Assembly (NCBI GenBank): GCA_934630855.1
Contig: CAKTWW010000053.1
Span: forward strand, 1-10,590
Direction of reading: 5' to 3'
Source: an uncultured Collinsella sp.
GTDB taxonomy: Bacteria > Actinomycetota > Coriobacteriia > Coriobacteriales > Coriobacteriaceae
DNA: 10,590 nt
A program made the translations under genes and the position numbers. The notes beneath the pieces are model-generated. The model saw nothing but the letters and a program-made list of their open reading frames with translations, did no database searches and was not told where the DNA came from. Every line of letters starts with the position of its first letter. Position 1 is the first letter of the stretch. This document shows, one piece after another, positions 1-6,616 of the stretch.

Positions 1-551
1 ATCTTGGTGACGTGCTCCATAAGGATGACGGGCTCGACACCGGCCTGCTTGGCCATCTTCTTGCGGCTGGCCTGCGGGTCGATGGGCGCAAACACCGACG
101 TAAAGTCGGGGTTGTTGAGCGCATTGTCGAGGCTTGCGACCTCGGCGGCCTGATCGCGCTCGACCACCGGCGCAGCAGGCTGCGTGGGGTCGGGAATGCC
201 GGCAAAGAGACCGGACTGTGCGGGCTGCGGTGCGGGCGTCGCAGGGGCCATGGGATCGGGAATGCCGGCCATGGTGGGCTGCGGCGCGGCAGCGCTCGCC
301 TGAGGCTGAGCCACGCGGGCGGTCACCGTCTGGACGGGCTCAAAGCCCGCCGCGCCAGAAAGCGCAACATCGTTGGTGGGGTTGTAGGCAAAGGGATCGG
401 ATGCCGGCTGTGCCTGATCTGCCGGCTGCGTGGGGATCGGGCTAAACAGCTGACCCTCTGAATCCGGAGTGGCGAAACGGTTACCCTCGACGCTCGGCTG
501 CGTCTTAGGGGTTTCATCGCCCGCACCGGAGGTACGGAAGTGGTTACCCAC
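1..551 (-). CDS. ftsE: ABC ATPase, probably cell-division protein FtsE, with long N-terminal extension (3' part outside window)
   Basis: The frame opens at GTG (551-549) with AAGGAG five bases upstream (557-562) and runs 183 codons to the window edge. Residues 1 to about 172 are rich in Pro, Gln and Ala, have no hydrophobic segment and look disordered; the phrase AGIPDP occurs twice. From about residue 174 the sequence PVILMEHVTKI matches the first beta-strand of ABC ATPases and is FtsE-like. FtsE is the cytoplasmic ATPase that with FtsX couples divisome activity to cell-wall hydrolases. Actinobacteria often keep ftsE-ftsX near prfB, which lies on the same strand here about 5 kb away, so FtsE is favoured over other ABC ATPases. 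Walker A and signature motifs are beyond the edge. An internal ATG (56-54, residue 166) would give a normal-length protein, but it lacks a comparable ribosome-binding site. Confidence 0.6.
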   Translation of the reverse strand, partial: MGNHFRTSGAGDETPKTQPSVEGNRFATPDSEGQLFSPIPTQPADQAQPASDPFAYNPTNDVALSGAAGFEPVQTVTARVAQPQASAAAPQPTMAGIPDPMAPATPAPQPAQSGLFAGIPDPTQPAAPVVERDQAAEVASLDNALNNPDFTSVFAPIDPQASRKKMAKQAGVEPVILMEHVTK

Positions 552-596
552 TGGTGCTCCTTATCATCGTGCGTTTAAACTACATGAGCGCTTTGT

Positions 597-625
597 ATTT
601 TAGCAGGATTAGCTTTGCTGCACAT
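597..625 (-). promoter_or_regulatory. Candidate promoter for the ftsE-like gene
   Basis: On the minus strand a good -10 box, TAAAAT (602-597), lies about 45 bases upstream of the GTG start. The hexamer 17 bases further upstream (ATGTGC, 625-620) is a poor -35 match, so only the -10 is persuasive. Confidence 0.33.
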
Positions 626-654
626 AAGAAGCATGGCGGCGTTTGGATTCCCCC

Positions 655-777
655 GGCCGGACACAGGGTTACCTCCCAAATCGTCCTCGGACATGCCGGA
701 AGCCCCGCCGCGCGCTTCGCGCTGCGGGGCTTCCTCCGTCCTGCGGAAAGATTTGGGAGGTAACCCTGTGTCCGGCC
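655..777. repeat. Large nested palindrome (28-bp perfect arms)
   Basis: A 28-bp perfect inverted repeat has arms at 655-682 and 750-777, containing ACACAGGGTTACC on the left. Nested inside is a second perfect 11-bp stem, GGAAGCCCCGC (698-708) with GCGGGGCTTCC (724-734). A third 5-bp GCGCG/CGCGC stem (710-714, 718-722) closes on a CTT loop. The three stems share one axis of symmetry, with asymmetric unpaired segments between the outer and middle stems. No T-tract follows on either strand, so it does not look like a terminator. It has the form of a miniature, possibly mobile, palindromic element. Confidence 0.9.
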
Positions 778-903
778 TGCGGCTACTGTGGGGCCGACGT
801 ATCTTCCTTGGGGTGCAGCAGCGCCATGCTTGGGTCTGGCTGAATGGCACTTTGTTGGTCTGGGCCCTTTTCCCTGATGAGGCTTTACTTGACGGGCGCC
901 TTT

Positions 904-976
904 AGAAGTTGCGGTGAAATAGGGGCTGTTTTAGCAGCTAAGAGGCCTAATCAGTCCCTATTTCACCGCAACTTCT
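904..976. repeat. Palindrome with 25-bp arms and a GGGRCTG core
   Basis: The arms at 904-928 and 952-976 are 25 bp and match at 24 positions. The one difference would be a G-U pair in RNA. A 23-bp spacer lies between them. Read inward, each arm runs from AGAAGTTGCGGTG through GAAATAGGG to CTG. The GGGACTG/GGGGCTG core followed by TT-containing sequence resembles the loops of the repeats at 9554-9590 and 9621-9687, although the stem sequence is different. Confidence 0.9.
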
Positions 977-1064
977 ATTGGGGCTGTATGTTGCGCAACT
1001 TGGATTGGGATTCTCGCTTTACAGTTGAGTTGGATGGTTGGTTCCAGGCTTGCTGGAGGTTGAT

Positions 1065-2351
1065 ATGGTTTGTCCTTATTGTGGTGCTGAGCTTGCTGAT
1101 GAGGCTCGGTTTTGTGTGGGATGCGGGGCTGCGCTTGACGGGACTCAGGCTATGCCCGTAGCCGAACCTGCGGTTGCGCCGGCACCTGTGGGTTCGCCCG
1201 CTCCCGGCAAGAAGTCCAAGAAGGGCGTCGTGATCGCTATCGTCTGCGCGGCGGTAATCGTTGTTGGCGGGGGCGGCGGGCTGGCGTATCACCTGTATCA
1301 GCAGCATGTTCAGGAGCAGGAGCAGTATGAGTCGGCGCATTCCAAGCATGCGCTTGTGGTGAGTGTGAAGGCTGAAGGCTGGAACACCGATAACGGCGCT
1401 TCGCGGGTACCGGTGCGCGTAAAGGGCAAGACGGTCGACGGAAAGAAGATCGACAAGGTCGAATATGTCGCTTCCGACGGCTCGGGCATCAAGCTTATCC
1501 AGGGCAAGTACACGCTCAAGGCGGCAGGCTCCCCCATCGCCGCCGATGGCACCATCTACCAGGTGCCTTGCACAAAGGCCGAGCTCACGCTCGACGACGC
1601 TTTTGCCAAGGGCGAGAAGATCGACTTGGCAGAACTCGCCGAGCAGGATTCGGTTTTGGACTTTACGCCCATCGATGCTGTCGACGTGACCGACGACGAG
1701 ATCAACGACGCCGTGACACTCGCCATGGCATACAAGGGCAAGGACGCGCCCAACATCGATGCACTGCAACACGCCGCAATGAACCGCCGCGACACCGCCG
1801 TCGCGGCCAAGAAAGCCGCCGAAGAGGAGGCGGCGCGCCAGGCCGAGGAACAACGCAAAGCCGCCGCACGCCACATCGAGGCCCAAACCTTTAGCGTCGA
1901 CCTGCCCGAGTACTGGGATGGCAGGGTGACAGTGGAAGTCGACGGAGACACGATCACCGTCCGATCAAAGCTCTACCCCAGCAAAGTTGTCGTCGCGCTC
2001 ATGGGGTCTGCTAACCCCGATCGCAATATGGGGGACGTTGCCGGCGGCGCAATTACGATAGTGCCGTTAAGTGACAATTTCTTCGTTCGACTCGGTCGAA
2101 CTCGTTGGTCTTATGTCGCCGCAGATGAGGCTCACAGTAAAAAATATTGTGGCAAAAGTTATAGTAGTTTAGATAGTGCATCCGAGGAGGAAGCAAGGGA
2201 GCTCACTGACCTTCAAAGCCTTGGCACAGTCTCATACAGCAAAATCCTCTCGGACTTCCTCGCATCAGAAGATAGCCCCTATAGCGATGGGTTGACACAG
2301 CAGGACAAGGCCATGCAAGACGCGCTGACACCAAATCTAAAGCTCCTCTAG
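1065..2351 (+). CDS. Zinc-ribbon, single-pass membrane protein of unknown function
   Basis: The 428-residue product starts at ATG 1065, with GGAGG at 1055-1059 five bases upstream. An in-frame TTG at 1038 is less likely because it lacks a good ribosome-binding site and would put residues before the zinc ribbon. Residues 3-20 form a zinc ribbon with two CxxC pairs (C3/C6, C17/C20). A Pro/Ala linker and a KKSKK stop-transfer patch follow, then one membrane helix (about 54-75) with a run of five glycines. Residues after the helix are probably extracytoplasmic: a beta-rich region ending near the phrase GKYTLKAAGSPIAADGTIY, an Ala/Glu/Arg coiled-coil stretch (EEEAARQAEEQRKAAA), and a C-terminal domain beginning SVDLPEYWDGRVTVEVDGD. 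I do not recognise a function. The DNA of the C-terminal part (about 2050-2180) is clearly AT-richer than the rest. It is a single gene facing the transketolase operon and ends in TAG. Confidence 0.88.
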   Translation: MVCPYCGAELADEARFCVGCGAALDGTQAMPVAEPAVAPAPVGSPAPGKKSKKGVVIAIVCAAVIVVGGGGGLAYHLYQQHVQEQEQYESAHSKHALVVSVKAEGWNTDNGASRVPVRVKGKTVDGKKIDKVEYVASDGSGIKLIQGKYTLKAAGSPIAADGTIYQVPCTKAELTLDDAFAKGEKIDLAELAEQDSVLDFTPIDAVDVTDDEINDAVTLAMAYKGKDAPNIDALQHAAMNRRDTAVAAKKAAEEEAARQAEEQRKAAARHIEAQTFSVDLPEYWDGRVTVEVDGDTITVRSKLYPSKVVVALMGSANPDRNMGDVAGGAITIVPLSDNFFVRLGRTRWSYVAADEAHSKKYCGKSYSSLDSASEEEARELTDLQSLGTVSYSKILSDFLASEDSPYSDGLTQQDKAMQDALTPNLKLL

Positions 2352-2374
2352 CTTCTTCCCTGTCCCCAAACACA

Positions 2375-2411
2375 AAGCCGGGGTGCCTCCACACGGAAGG
2401 CACCCCGGCTT
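2375..2411. terminator. Bidirectional intrinsic terminator
   Basis: A perfect 14-bp stem, AAGCCGGGGTGCCT (2375-2388) with its complement (2398-2411), encloses a 9-base loop between two converging genes. Read rightward it is followed by ATTAATT. Read leftward it is followed by TGTGTTT. It can serve the zinc-ribbon gene on the plus strand and tktC on the minus strand. Confidence 0.85.
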
Positions 2412-2463
2412 ATTAATTCCCAATACGAGAACGGCTCTCAAGGTAAGGCCAAAGCAAAACGTC

Positions 2464-3405
2464 TTAGGCCAAGAACTCCTTGGTGGTCGCCACGATGTTG
2501 GCGGCGTCCAGGCCGTACTTGTGCAGGAGCTCGGCACCCGGACCGGACTCGCCGAAGGTGTCGTTGACACCGATCTTCTTGAGCGGCGTCGGGCACTGCT
2601 CGCACAGGACATCGGCAACGGCGCTGCCCAGGCCACCGATCACGGAGTGCTCCTCGACGGTCACGACGTGACCGGTCTTGGTGGCGCTCTTGACGATCAG
2701 GTCGGCATCGATGGGCTTGATGGTGTGCATGTTGATGACCTCGGCATCGATGCCCTCGGCAGCAAGCTGCTCAGCGGCGTCGAGAGCCTCGCCAACCATC
2801 AGGCCGCAGGCGATGATGGTGACATCGGCGCCCTCGCGCATGACGATGCCGCGGCCCATCTCGAACTTGTAGGTCTCGGGGTCGTTAATAACCGGCGAGG
2901 CCAGGCGGGCAAAGCGCATGTACACGGGGCCGTCGCACTCGTAGGCGGCGCGGACCACGGCGCGGGCCTCCACGTCGTCGGCGGGAACGACCACGGTCAT
3001 GCCGGGGATAACGCGCATCAAGGCGATATCCTCGCAGCACTGGTGCGTGGCGCCGTCCTCGCCCACCGAAATACCGGCGTGCGTGGCGCCAATCTTAACG
3101 TTGAGATGCGGATAGCCGATGGAGTTGCGGACCTGCTCAAAGGCGCGGCCGGCGGCAAACATGGCAAAGCTGCTCGCGAAGGCAACGCGGCCGGTGGTCG
3201 CGATGCCAGCGGCGACGCCCATCAGGTTGCTCTCGGCAATGCCCACATCGAAGAAGCGGTCGGGGCAGGCGGCCTTAAACTTGCCGGTCTGCGTGGCGGC
3301 GGCCAGGTCGGCGTCGAGGACCACAAAGTCATCGTGCTCGTTGGCGAGCTCGACGAGGGCCTCGCCGTAGCTTACGCGCGTGGCGATTTTCTTGACGTCT
3401 GCCAT
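2464..3405 (-). CDS. Transketolase, C-terminal subunit (pyrimidine-binding and C-terminal domains)
   Basis: The 313-residue subunit carries the pyrimidine-binding domain and the transketolase C-terminal domain. With the upstream subunit it should form the thiamine-diphosphate enzyme that moves two-carbon ketol units between sugar phosphates in the non-oxidative pentose phosphate pathway. The motif GIAESNLMGVAAG contains the glutamate (E58) that activates the cofactor. The block CGLMVGEALDAAEQL and the HTIKPID phrase are typical of the C-terminal domain. The start ATG (3405) is one base after the stop of the upstream gene. Its AGGAG lies seven bases upstream inside that gene's last codons, so the two are translationally coupled. 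A longer frame upstream only reads through the other subunit in the wrong frame. The gene ends in TAA. It could act on another ketose phosphate in place of the classical substrates, as some split transketolases do. Confidence 0.93.
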   Translation of the reverse strand: MADVKKIATRVSYGEALVELANEHDDFVVLDADLAAATQTGKFKAACPDRFFDVGIAESNLMGVAAGIATTGRVAFASSFAMFAAGRAFEQVRNSIGYPHLNVKIGATHAGISVGEDGATHQCCEDIALMRVIPGMTVVVPADDVEARAVVRAAYECDGPVYMRFARLASPVINDPETYKFEMGRGIVMREGADVTIIACGLMVGEALDAAEQLAAEGIDAEVINMHTIKPIDADLIVKSATKTGHVVTVEEHSVIGGLGSAVADVLCEQCPTPLKKIGVNDTFGESGPGAELLHKYGLDAANIVATTKEFLA

Positions 3406-3406
3406 C

Positions 3407-4237
3407 CTAGAGCTCCTCTCCGGCGGCCGTGAGCTCTGCCATGGCCTGCTCGAACTGTTCATCGTTGGGGGCCTTGCCGTGCCAGCCAACCTGGTTCTCC
3501 ATAAAGGAGACGCCCTTGCCCTTCGTGGTCTCGGCGATGATGGCGGTCGGCTGACCCTTGGTGGCGCGGGCCTCGGCGAAGGCGGCGCGGATCTGGCCGA
3601 AGTCGTTGCCGTCGGCGAGCTCCACCACGTGGAACTTAAAGGCACGGAACTTGTCGGCGAGCGGCATGGGGTCGTTGACCTCCTCGACGGGGCCGTCGAT
3701 CTGCAGGCCGTTGTGGTCGACGATCACGCAGAGGTTGTCGAGCTGCTGGTTGCCGGCGAACATGGCGGCCTCCCAGACCTGGCCCTCCTCGCTCTCGCCG
3801 TCGCCCAGCAGGGCGTACGTGCGGTAAGTATCGCCCCAGTGCTTGGCGGCAACCGCCATCCCGACGGCGGCGGAGATGCCCTGGCCCAGCGAGCCGGTGG
3901 ACATATCGACACCCGGGGTGTCGTTCATGTTGGGATGGCCCTGCAGGTGGCTGCCGATATGGCGCAGCGTCTCGAGGTCCTCCTTGGGGAAGAACCCGCG
4001 CTCGGCGAGCACGGCGTACAGGCCAGGCGCGCAGTGGCCCTTGGAGAGCACGAAGCGGTCGCGGTCGGCCTTGCGGGAATCGGCCGGGTCGACGTTCATT
4101 TCCTCAAAGTACAGATAGGTCATGATGTCGGCAGCGCCGAGCGAACCGCCCGGATGGCCGGACTTGGCAGCGTGCACACCGGTGACGATGCCCTTCCTTA
4201 CCTCGTTGGCAACCTTTTTGAGCTCTTCGTCGCTCAT
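3407..4237 (-). CDS. Transketolase, N-terminal subunit (diphosphate-binding domain)
   Basis: The 276-residue subunit binds the diphosphate and metal of thiamine diphosphate. Visible motifs are KSGHPGGSLGAAD (about 25-37), the SKGHCAPGLYA loop with a conserved His (about 65-75), TGSLGQGISAAVGMA (about 114-128), and the cofactor motif GDGESEEGQVWEA from 145 with its distal Asn in VIVDHNG (about 172-177). Splitting transketolase into two genes is common in Firmicutes, Actinobacteria and archaea, so this is not a frameshifted single gene: the break falls at the domain boundary and each half has its own ribosome-binding site. The ATG (4237) has GGAAGG four bases upstream. The stop TAG is followed by G and then the next ATG (TAGGATG). 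The gene is 208 bp downstream of yitT, with a candidate promoter in between. Confidence 0.93.
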   Translation of the reverse strand: MSDEELKKVANEVRKGIVTGVHAAKSGHPGGSLGAADIMTYLYFEEMNVDPADSRKADRDRFVLSKGHCAPGLYAVLAERGFFPKEDLETLRHIGSHLQGHPNMNDTPGVDMSTGSLGQGISAAVGMAVAAKHWGDTYRTYALLGDGESEEGQVWEAAMFAGNQQLDNLCVIVDHNGLQIDGPVEEVNDPMPLADKFRAFKFHVVELADGNDFGQIRAAFAEARATKGQPTAIIAETTKGKGVSFMENQVGWHGKAPNDEQFEQAMAELTAAGEEL

Positions 4238-4323
4238 TGTGCCTTCCTTTCATCCTCTTAAGACAAGATGCGCACGGCACGGAAAGGTAATCCCAACACA
4301 GCCGCGATGCACGTACGTCATCC

Positions 4324-4352
4324 ATTATGCTGGAAACTGGAGGCTTTACCAG
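4324..4352 (-). promoter_or_regulatory. Candidate promoter for the transketolase genes
   Basis: On the minus strand, CATAAT (4329-4324) is a near-consensus -10. A weak -35, CTGGTA (4352-4347), sits 17 bases upstream. Transcription would start about 80 bases before the tktN ATG. The same weak -35 form (GTGGTA with 17-bp spacing) is seen before yitT. Confidence 0.38.
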
Positions 4353-4375
4353 AGTTTTTATCATTATTTGAGCAA

Positions 4376-4422
4376 TTTAGCAGGCAGACGTCCAGATGAA
4401 ACGGTTTAGCAATGTGAACGTC
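4376..4422. repeat. Pair of direct repeats upstream of the transketolase promoter
   Basis: The pattern TTTAGCA-N5-ACGTC (4376-4392) recurs as TTTAGCA-N6-ACGTC (4405-4422), 29 bp apart and on the same strand. The pair lies in the AT-rich gap between yitT and tktN, just upstream of the candidate tkt promoter. This is where a tandem activator or repressor site would sit. The site function is inferred. Confidence 0.4.
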
Positions 4423-4445
4423 TTTTGGATGGAACGCAGCCTGCC

Positions 4446-5336
4446 CTATGCGTTGATGTCCTTGAAGCCCTCGCCAAAGGTTTCCGTCACGTCGGCCACG
4501 GTCACGATGGCACGCGGGTCACGCTCGCGCACGATGGTCTTGAGCGTGTTGAGCTCGCGGCGGCTCACGATCACCATGATCACCGGCTTCTCGGCACCCG
4601 AGTACATACCAGTCGCCCTCAACTTGGTGCAGCCGCGACCCAGGCCATACATGATGTCGGCCGCGATATCGGGAAAGTTATCCGAGATGATGAGCACCAT
4701 ACGGCGCCTGTTGCCGCCGTCGACCACGGCATCGATCACATAACCGCTAATGACCATCGAAAGTCCCGCGTACAGCGCGTTTTCGACCGAAAAGACCGGG
4801 GCGGACAGCGCACACACGGCAACATCGATCGCCATGACGGTGGAGCCCACCGGCAACGACGTATTGCGCGAGATAATCTGGCCGATGGTATCGGAGCCAC
4901 CGGTGTTGGCGCCGGCGCGCAGCACCATGCCGTAGCCGATGCCCGTGATAATGCCGCCCCACATGGCGGGAAGCATAAGATCGGAGTGTGCCAGCGGTGC
5001 CACAAACGGAGCGAACAGGTCGGTGAAAAAGCCCAGCAGCACAAAGCCCGTCGCGGTCTGCACCACGTAGAACATGCCGCCCGCGCGCATAACCACCAGC
5101 AGCAGCAAGGCGTTCATCACAATGGTCTGAATACCGACAGGCAGCGAGATGCCGTGCGACGCGCCGACCGCCTGGATAATGGTGGCAAGACCCGTAACGC
5201 CACCGGCAGCAAGACCGTTGGGAATCAAGAACAGGTCCGTCGCGATGGCCGCCAGGGCACAGCCAAACATGATCTTGGGCAGGTCATGAAAGAAGTTCAT
5301 CGAAAGAATGCGCTTGATGTCCAGACGATATGCCAT
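4446..5336 (-). CDS. YitT-family membrane protein (YitT domain plus DUF2179 domain)
   Basis: The 296-residue product is a polytopic inner-membrane protein. The N-terminal two-thirds contains several hydrophobic helices and the family-typical phrases LFLIPNGLAAGGVTGLA, GIITGIGYGMVLRAGANTGGSD and VISGYVIDAVVDGGNRRR. The soluble C-terminal part (about 215-296, from VLIISDN, including GMYSGAEKPVIMVIVSRREL) is the DUF2179 domain usually fused to it. The family's transport substrate is not established. ATG 5336 is chosen because GGGAGG lies four bases upstream (5346-5341). An in-frame ATG eight codons earlier falls inside a terminator hairpin. The gene ends in TAG, with no terminator visible after it, so read-through into the transketolase genes is possible. 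Confidence 0.9.
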   Translation of the reverse strand: MAYRLDIKRILSMNFFHDLPKIMFGCALAAIATDLFLIPNGLAAGGVTGLATIIQAVGASHGISLPVGIQTIVMNALLLLVVMRAGGMFYVVQTATGFVLLGFFTDLFAPFVAPLAHSDLMLPAMWGGIITGIGYGMVLRAGANTGGSDTIGQIISRNTSLPVGSTVMAIDVAVCALSAPVFSVENALYAGLSMVISGYVIDAVVDGGNRRRMVLIISDNFPDIAADIMYGLGRGCTKLRATGMYSGAEKPVIMVIVSRRELNTLKTIVRERDPRAIVTVADVTETFGEGFKDINA

Positions 5337-5348
5337 GCTACCTCCCTC

Positions 5349-5377
5349 AAAAAAGCGCACCCAAACGGATGCGCTTT
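5349..5377 (-). terminator. Intrinsic terminator after prfB, abutting the yitT ribosome-binding site
   Basis: On the minus strand the stem AAAGCGCA (5377-5370) pairs with TGCGCTTT (5359-5352) across a 10-base loop. Six T follow (5354-5349). The T-run ends two bases before the GGGAGG of yitT. It closes the secA-prfB unit but also sits in the yitT leader. Confidence 0.85.
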
Positions 5378-5396
5378 GAACTTCTCGCTCTCTTTG

Positions 5397-5425
5397 ATTC
5401 TACCGATTCGGCGGGCAAATACCAC
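5397..5425 (-). promoter_or_regulatory. Candidate yitT promoter upstream of the terminator
   Basis: TAGAAT (5402-5397) is a good -10. GTGGTA (5425-5420), 17 bases upstream, is a weak -35. The start site would be near 5390, so the transcript would contain the whole terminator hairpin before the yitT ribosome-binding site. Confidence 0.35.
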
Positions 5426-5468
5426 CCCTGAACGGAGCTTGAGGCGGCCCGAAGCTCTGCCCAAGGGT

Positions 5469-6616
5469 TTAGGCGTCCGAGCCTTCCGCATCGGCGTTGC
5501 CGGTTGCCCAGCGATGGTAGCCGATCACAAACGGGTCCAGGTCGCCATCGTCAAGAACGGCCTCGACGTTGCTGGTCTCGACACCCGAACGCAGGTCCTT
5601 GACCATCTGATACGGATAGAGCACGTAACTGCGAATCTGGTTGCCAAAACCAATCGTGGTCTTGGGGCCGCGGATCTCATCGAGTGCCTCGGCGCGCTTC
5701 TCGAGCTCGATCTCGTACAGACGGGCCTTGAGGATCTGCATGCACGCGGCCTTGTTCTGAATCTGGCTGCGCTCGTTTTGGCAGGTAACCACAATGCCGC
5801 TGGGAAAATGCGTCACGCGCACGGCGGAGTCGGTGGTGTTGACGCCCTGGCCGCCCGGGCCGCTCGCGTGATACACATCCACGCGAATGTCGTCGGGACT
5901 GATCTCGATATCGATATCATCGGGCAGCACGGGGATGACCTCAACGCCGGCAAACGTGGTCTGGCGACGCTTCTTGTCGTCGGTGGGGCTAATACGCACC
6001 AGACGGTGCACACCGGCCTCGGCGCGAAGCATGCCAAACGCGTCCTTGCCCTCGACGGTAAAGGTCGCGCGGTCGATGCCGATGACCTCGGCTGCGGGGC
6101 AATCGTTGATGGTGACCTTCCAGCCGCGACGCTGGCAGTACTTCACGTACATCTTAAAGAGCATGAAGGTCCAGTCCTGCGCCTCCAGGCCACCCTGTCC
6201 TGGCTTGATGGTCACAATCGCGTCGCCGTGATCGAACTCGCCGGTAAACCAGCTCGAAAGCTCGAGTTCATCGATAGCACGGGCCAGGCGCTCCGCCGTC
6301 GCGGCAGCCTCCTCGCGCAGAGCGGCGGCATCGGGATCGTCGCCCATCTCCTCCGCAAGCTCCAGCGCCGCGCGGGCGTCAGACAGCTCGCCGCGCGCGT
6401 TGTCCACGGCGGCGATGTCCTCCTTGGCGCGGGCAATCTCCTCCATGGTGGCGCGGGCGGCATCGGCGTCATCCCAAAAGCCGGGGGCCACGCTTTTGGC
6501 CTCGAGCTCGGTCACACGCGTGCGCTTCTCGTCCAAATGGAGATACGACTCGACCTCGCCGAGCCGGTCCGCAAACGCGTCCAGCTCGGCAGGCGTTACC
6601 TCTAAAGCCTCGGCCA

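Larger units (their letters stand above)
552..1064. other. Divergent intergenic region with two palindromes
   Basis: This 513-bp gap separates the minus-strand ftsE-like gene from the plus-strand zinc-ribbon gene. It holds a candidate promoter for the left gene (597-625) and two long inverted repeats (655-777, 904-976). Just after them is a short perfect dyad GTTGCGCAAC (990-999). Short open frames in both directions here mostly cross the palindromes and show no protein-like composition. I found no convincing promoter for the rightward gene. Confidence 0.7.

Noticed and set aside
655..777. Palindrome as a terminator for either neighbour
   Set aside because: The neighbouring genes diverge from here, so neither is terminated, and no T-tract follows on either strand.
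1038..1064. TTG start nine codons before the zinc ribbon
   Set aside because: GGAGG lies five bases before ATG 1065, while the TTG has no ribosome-binding site.
975..1886. Minus-strand 303-codon open frame
   Set aside because: It is antisense to the zinc-ribbon gene, which has a ribosome-binding site, CxxC pairs and a membrane helix. The minus-strand frame has none of these.
2085..2101. Short palindrome GTTCGAC-TCG-GTCGAAC inside the zinc-ribbon gene
   Set aside because: A 7-bp stem in coding sequence with no regulatory context. It is probably chance.
3407..4237. Split transketolase as a frameshifted pseudogene
   Set aside because: The break is at the domain boundary, each half has its own start and ribosome-binding site, and two-gene transketolases are common.
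2383..4261. Plus-strand open frames of 349 and 293 codons
   Set aside because: Both mirror the two transketolase genes and show the same antisense composition.
4425..6605. Plus-strand 726-codon open frame
   Set aside because: It lies opposite yitT and prfB, which have clear family motifs and ribosome-binding sites. The translation is repetitive His/Asp/Gly/Leu-rich, as expected for the antisense of GC-rich codons.
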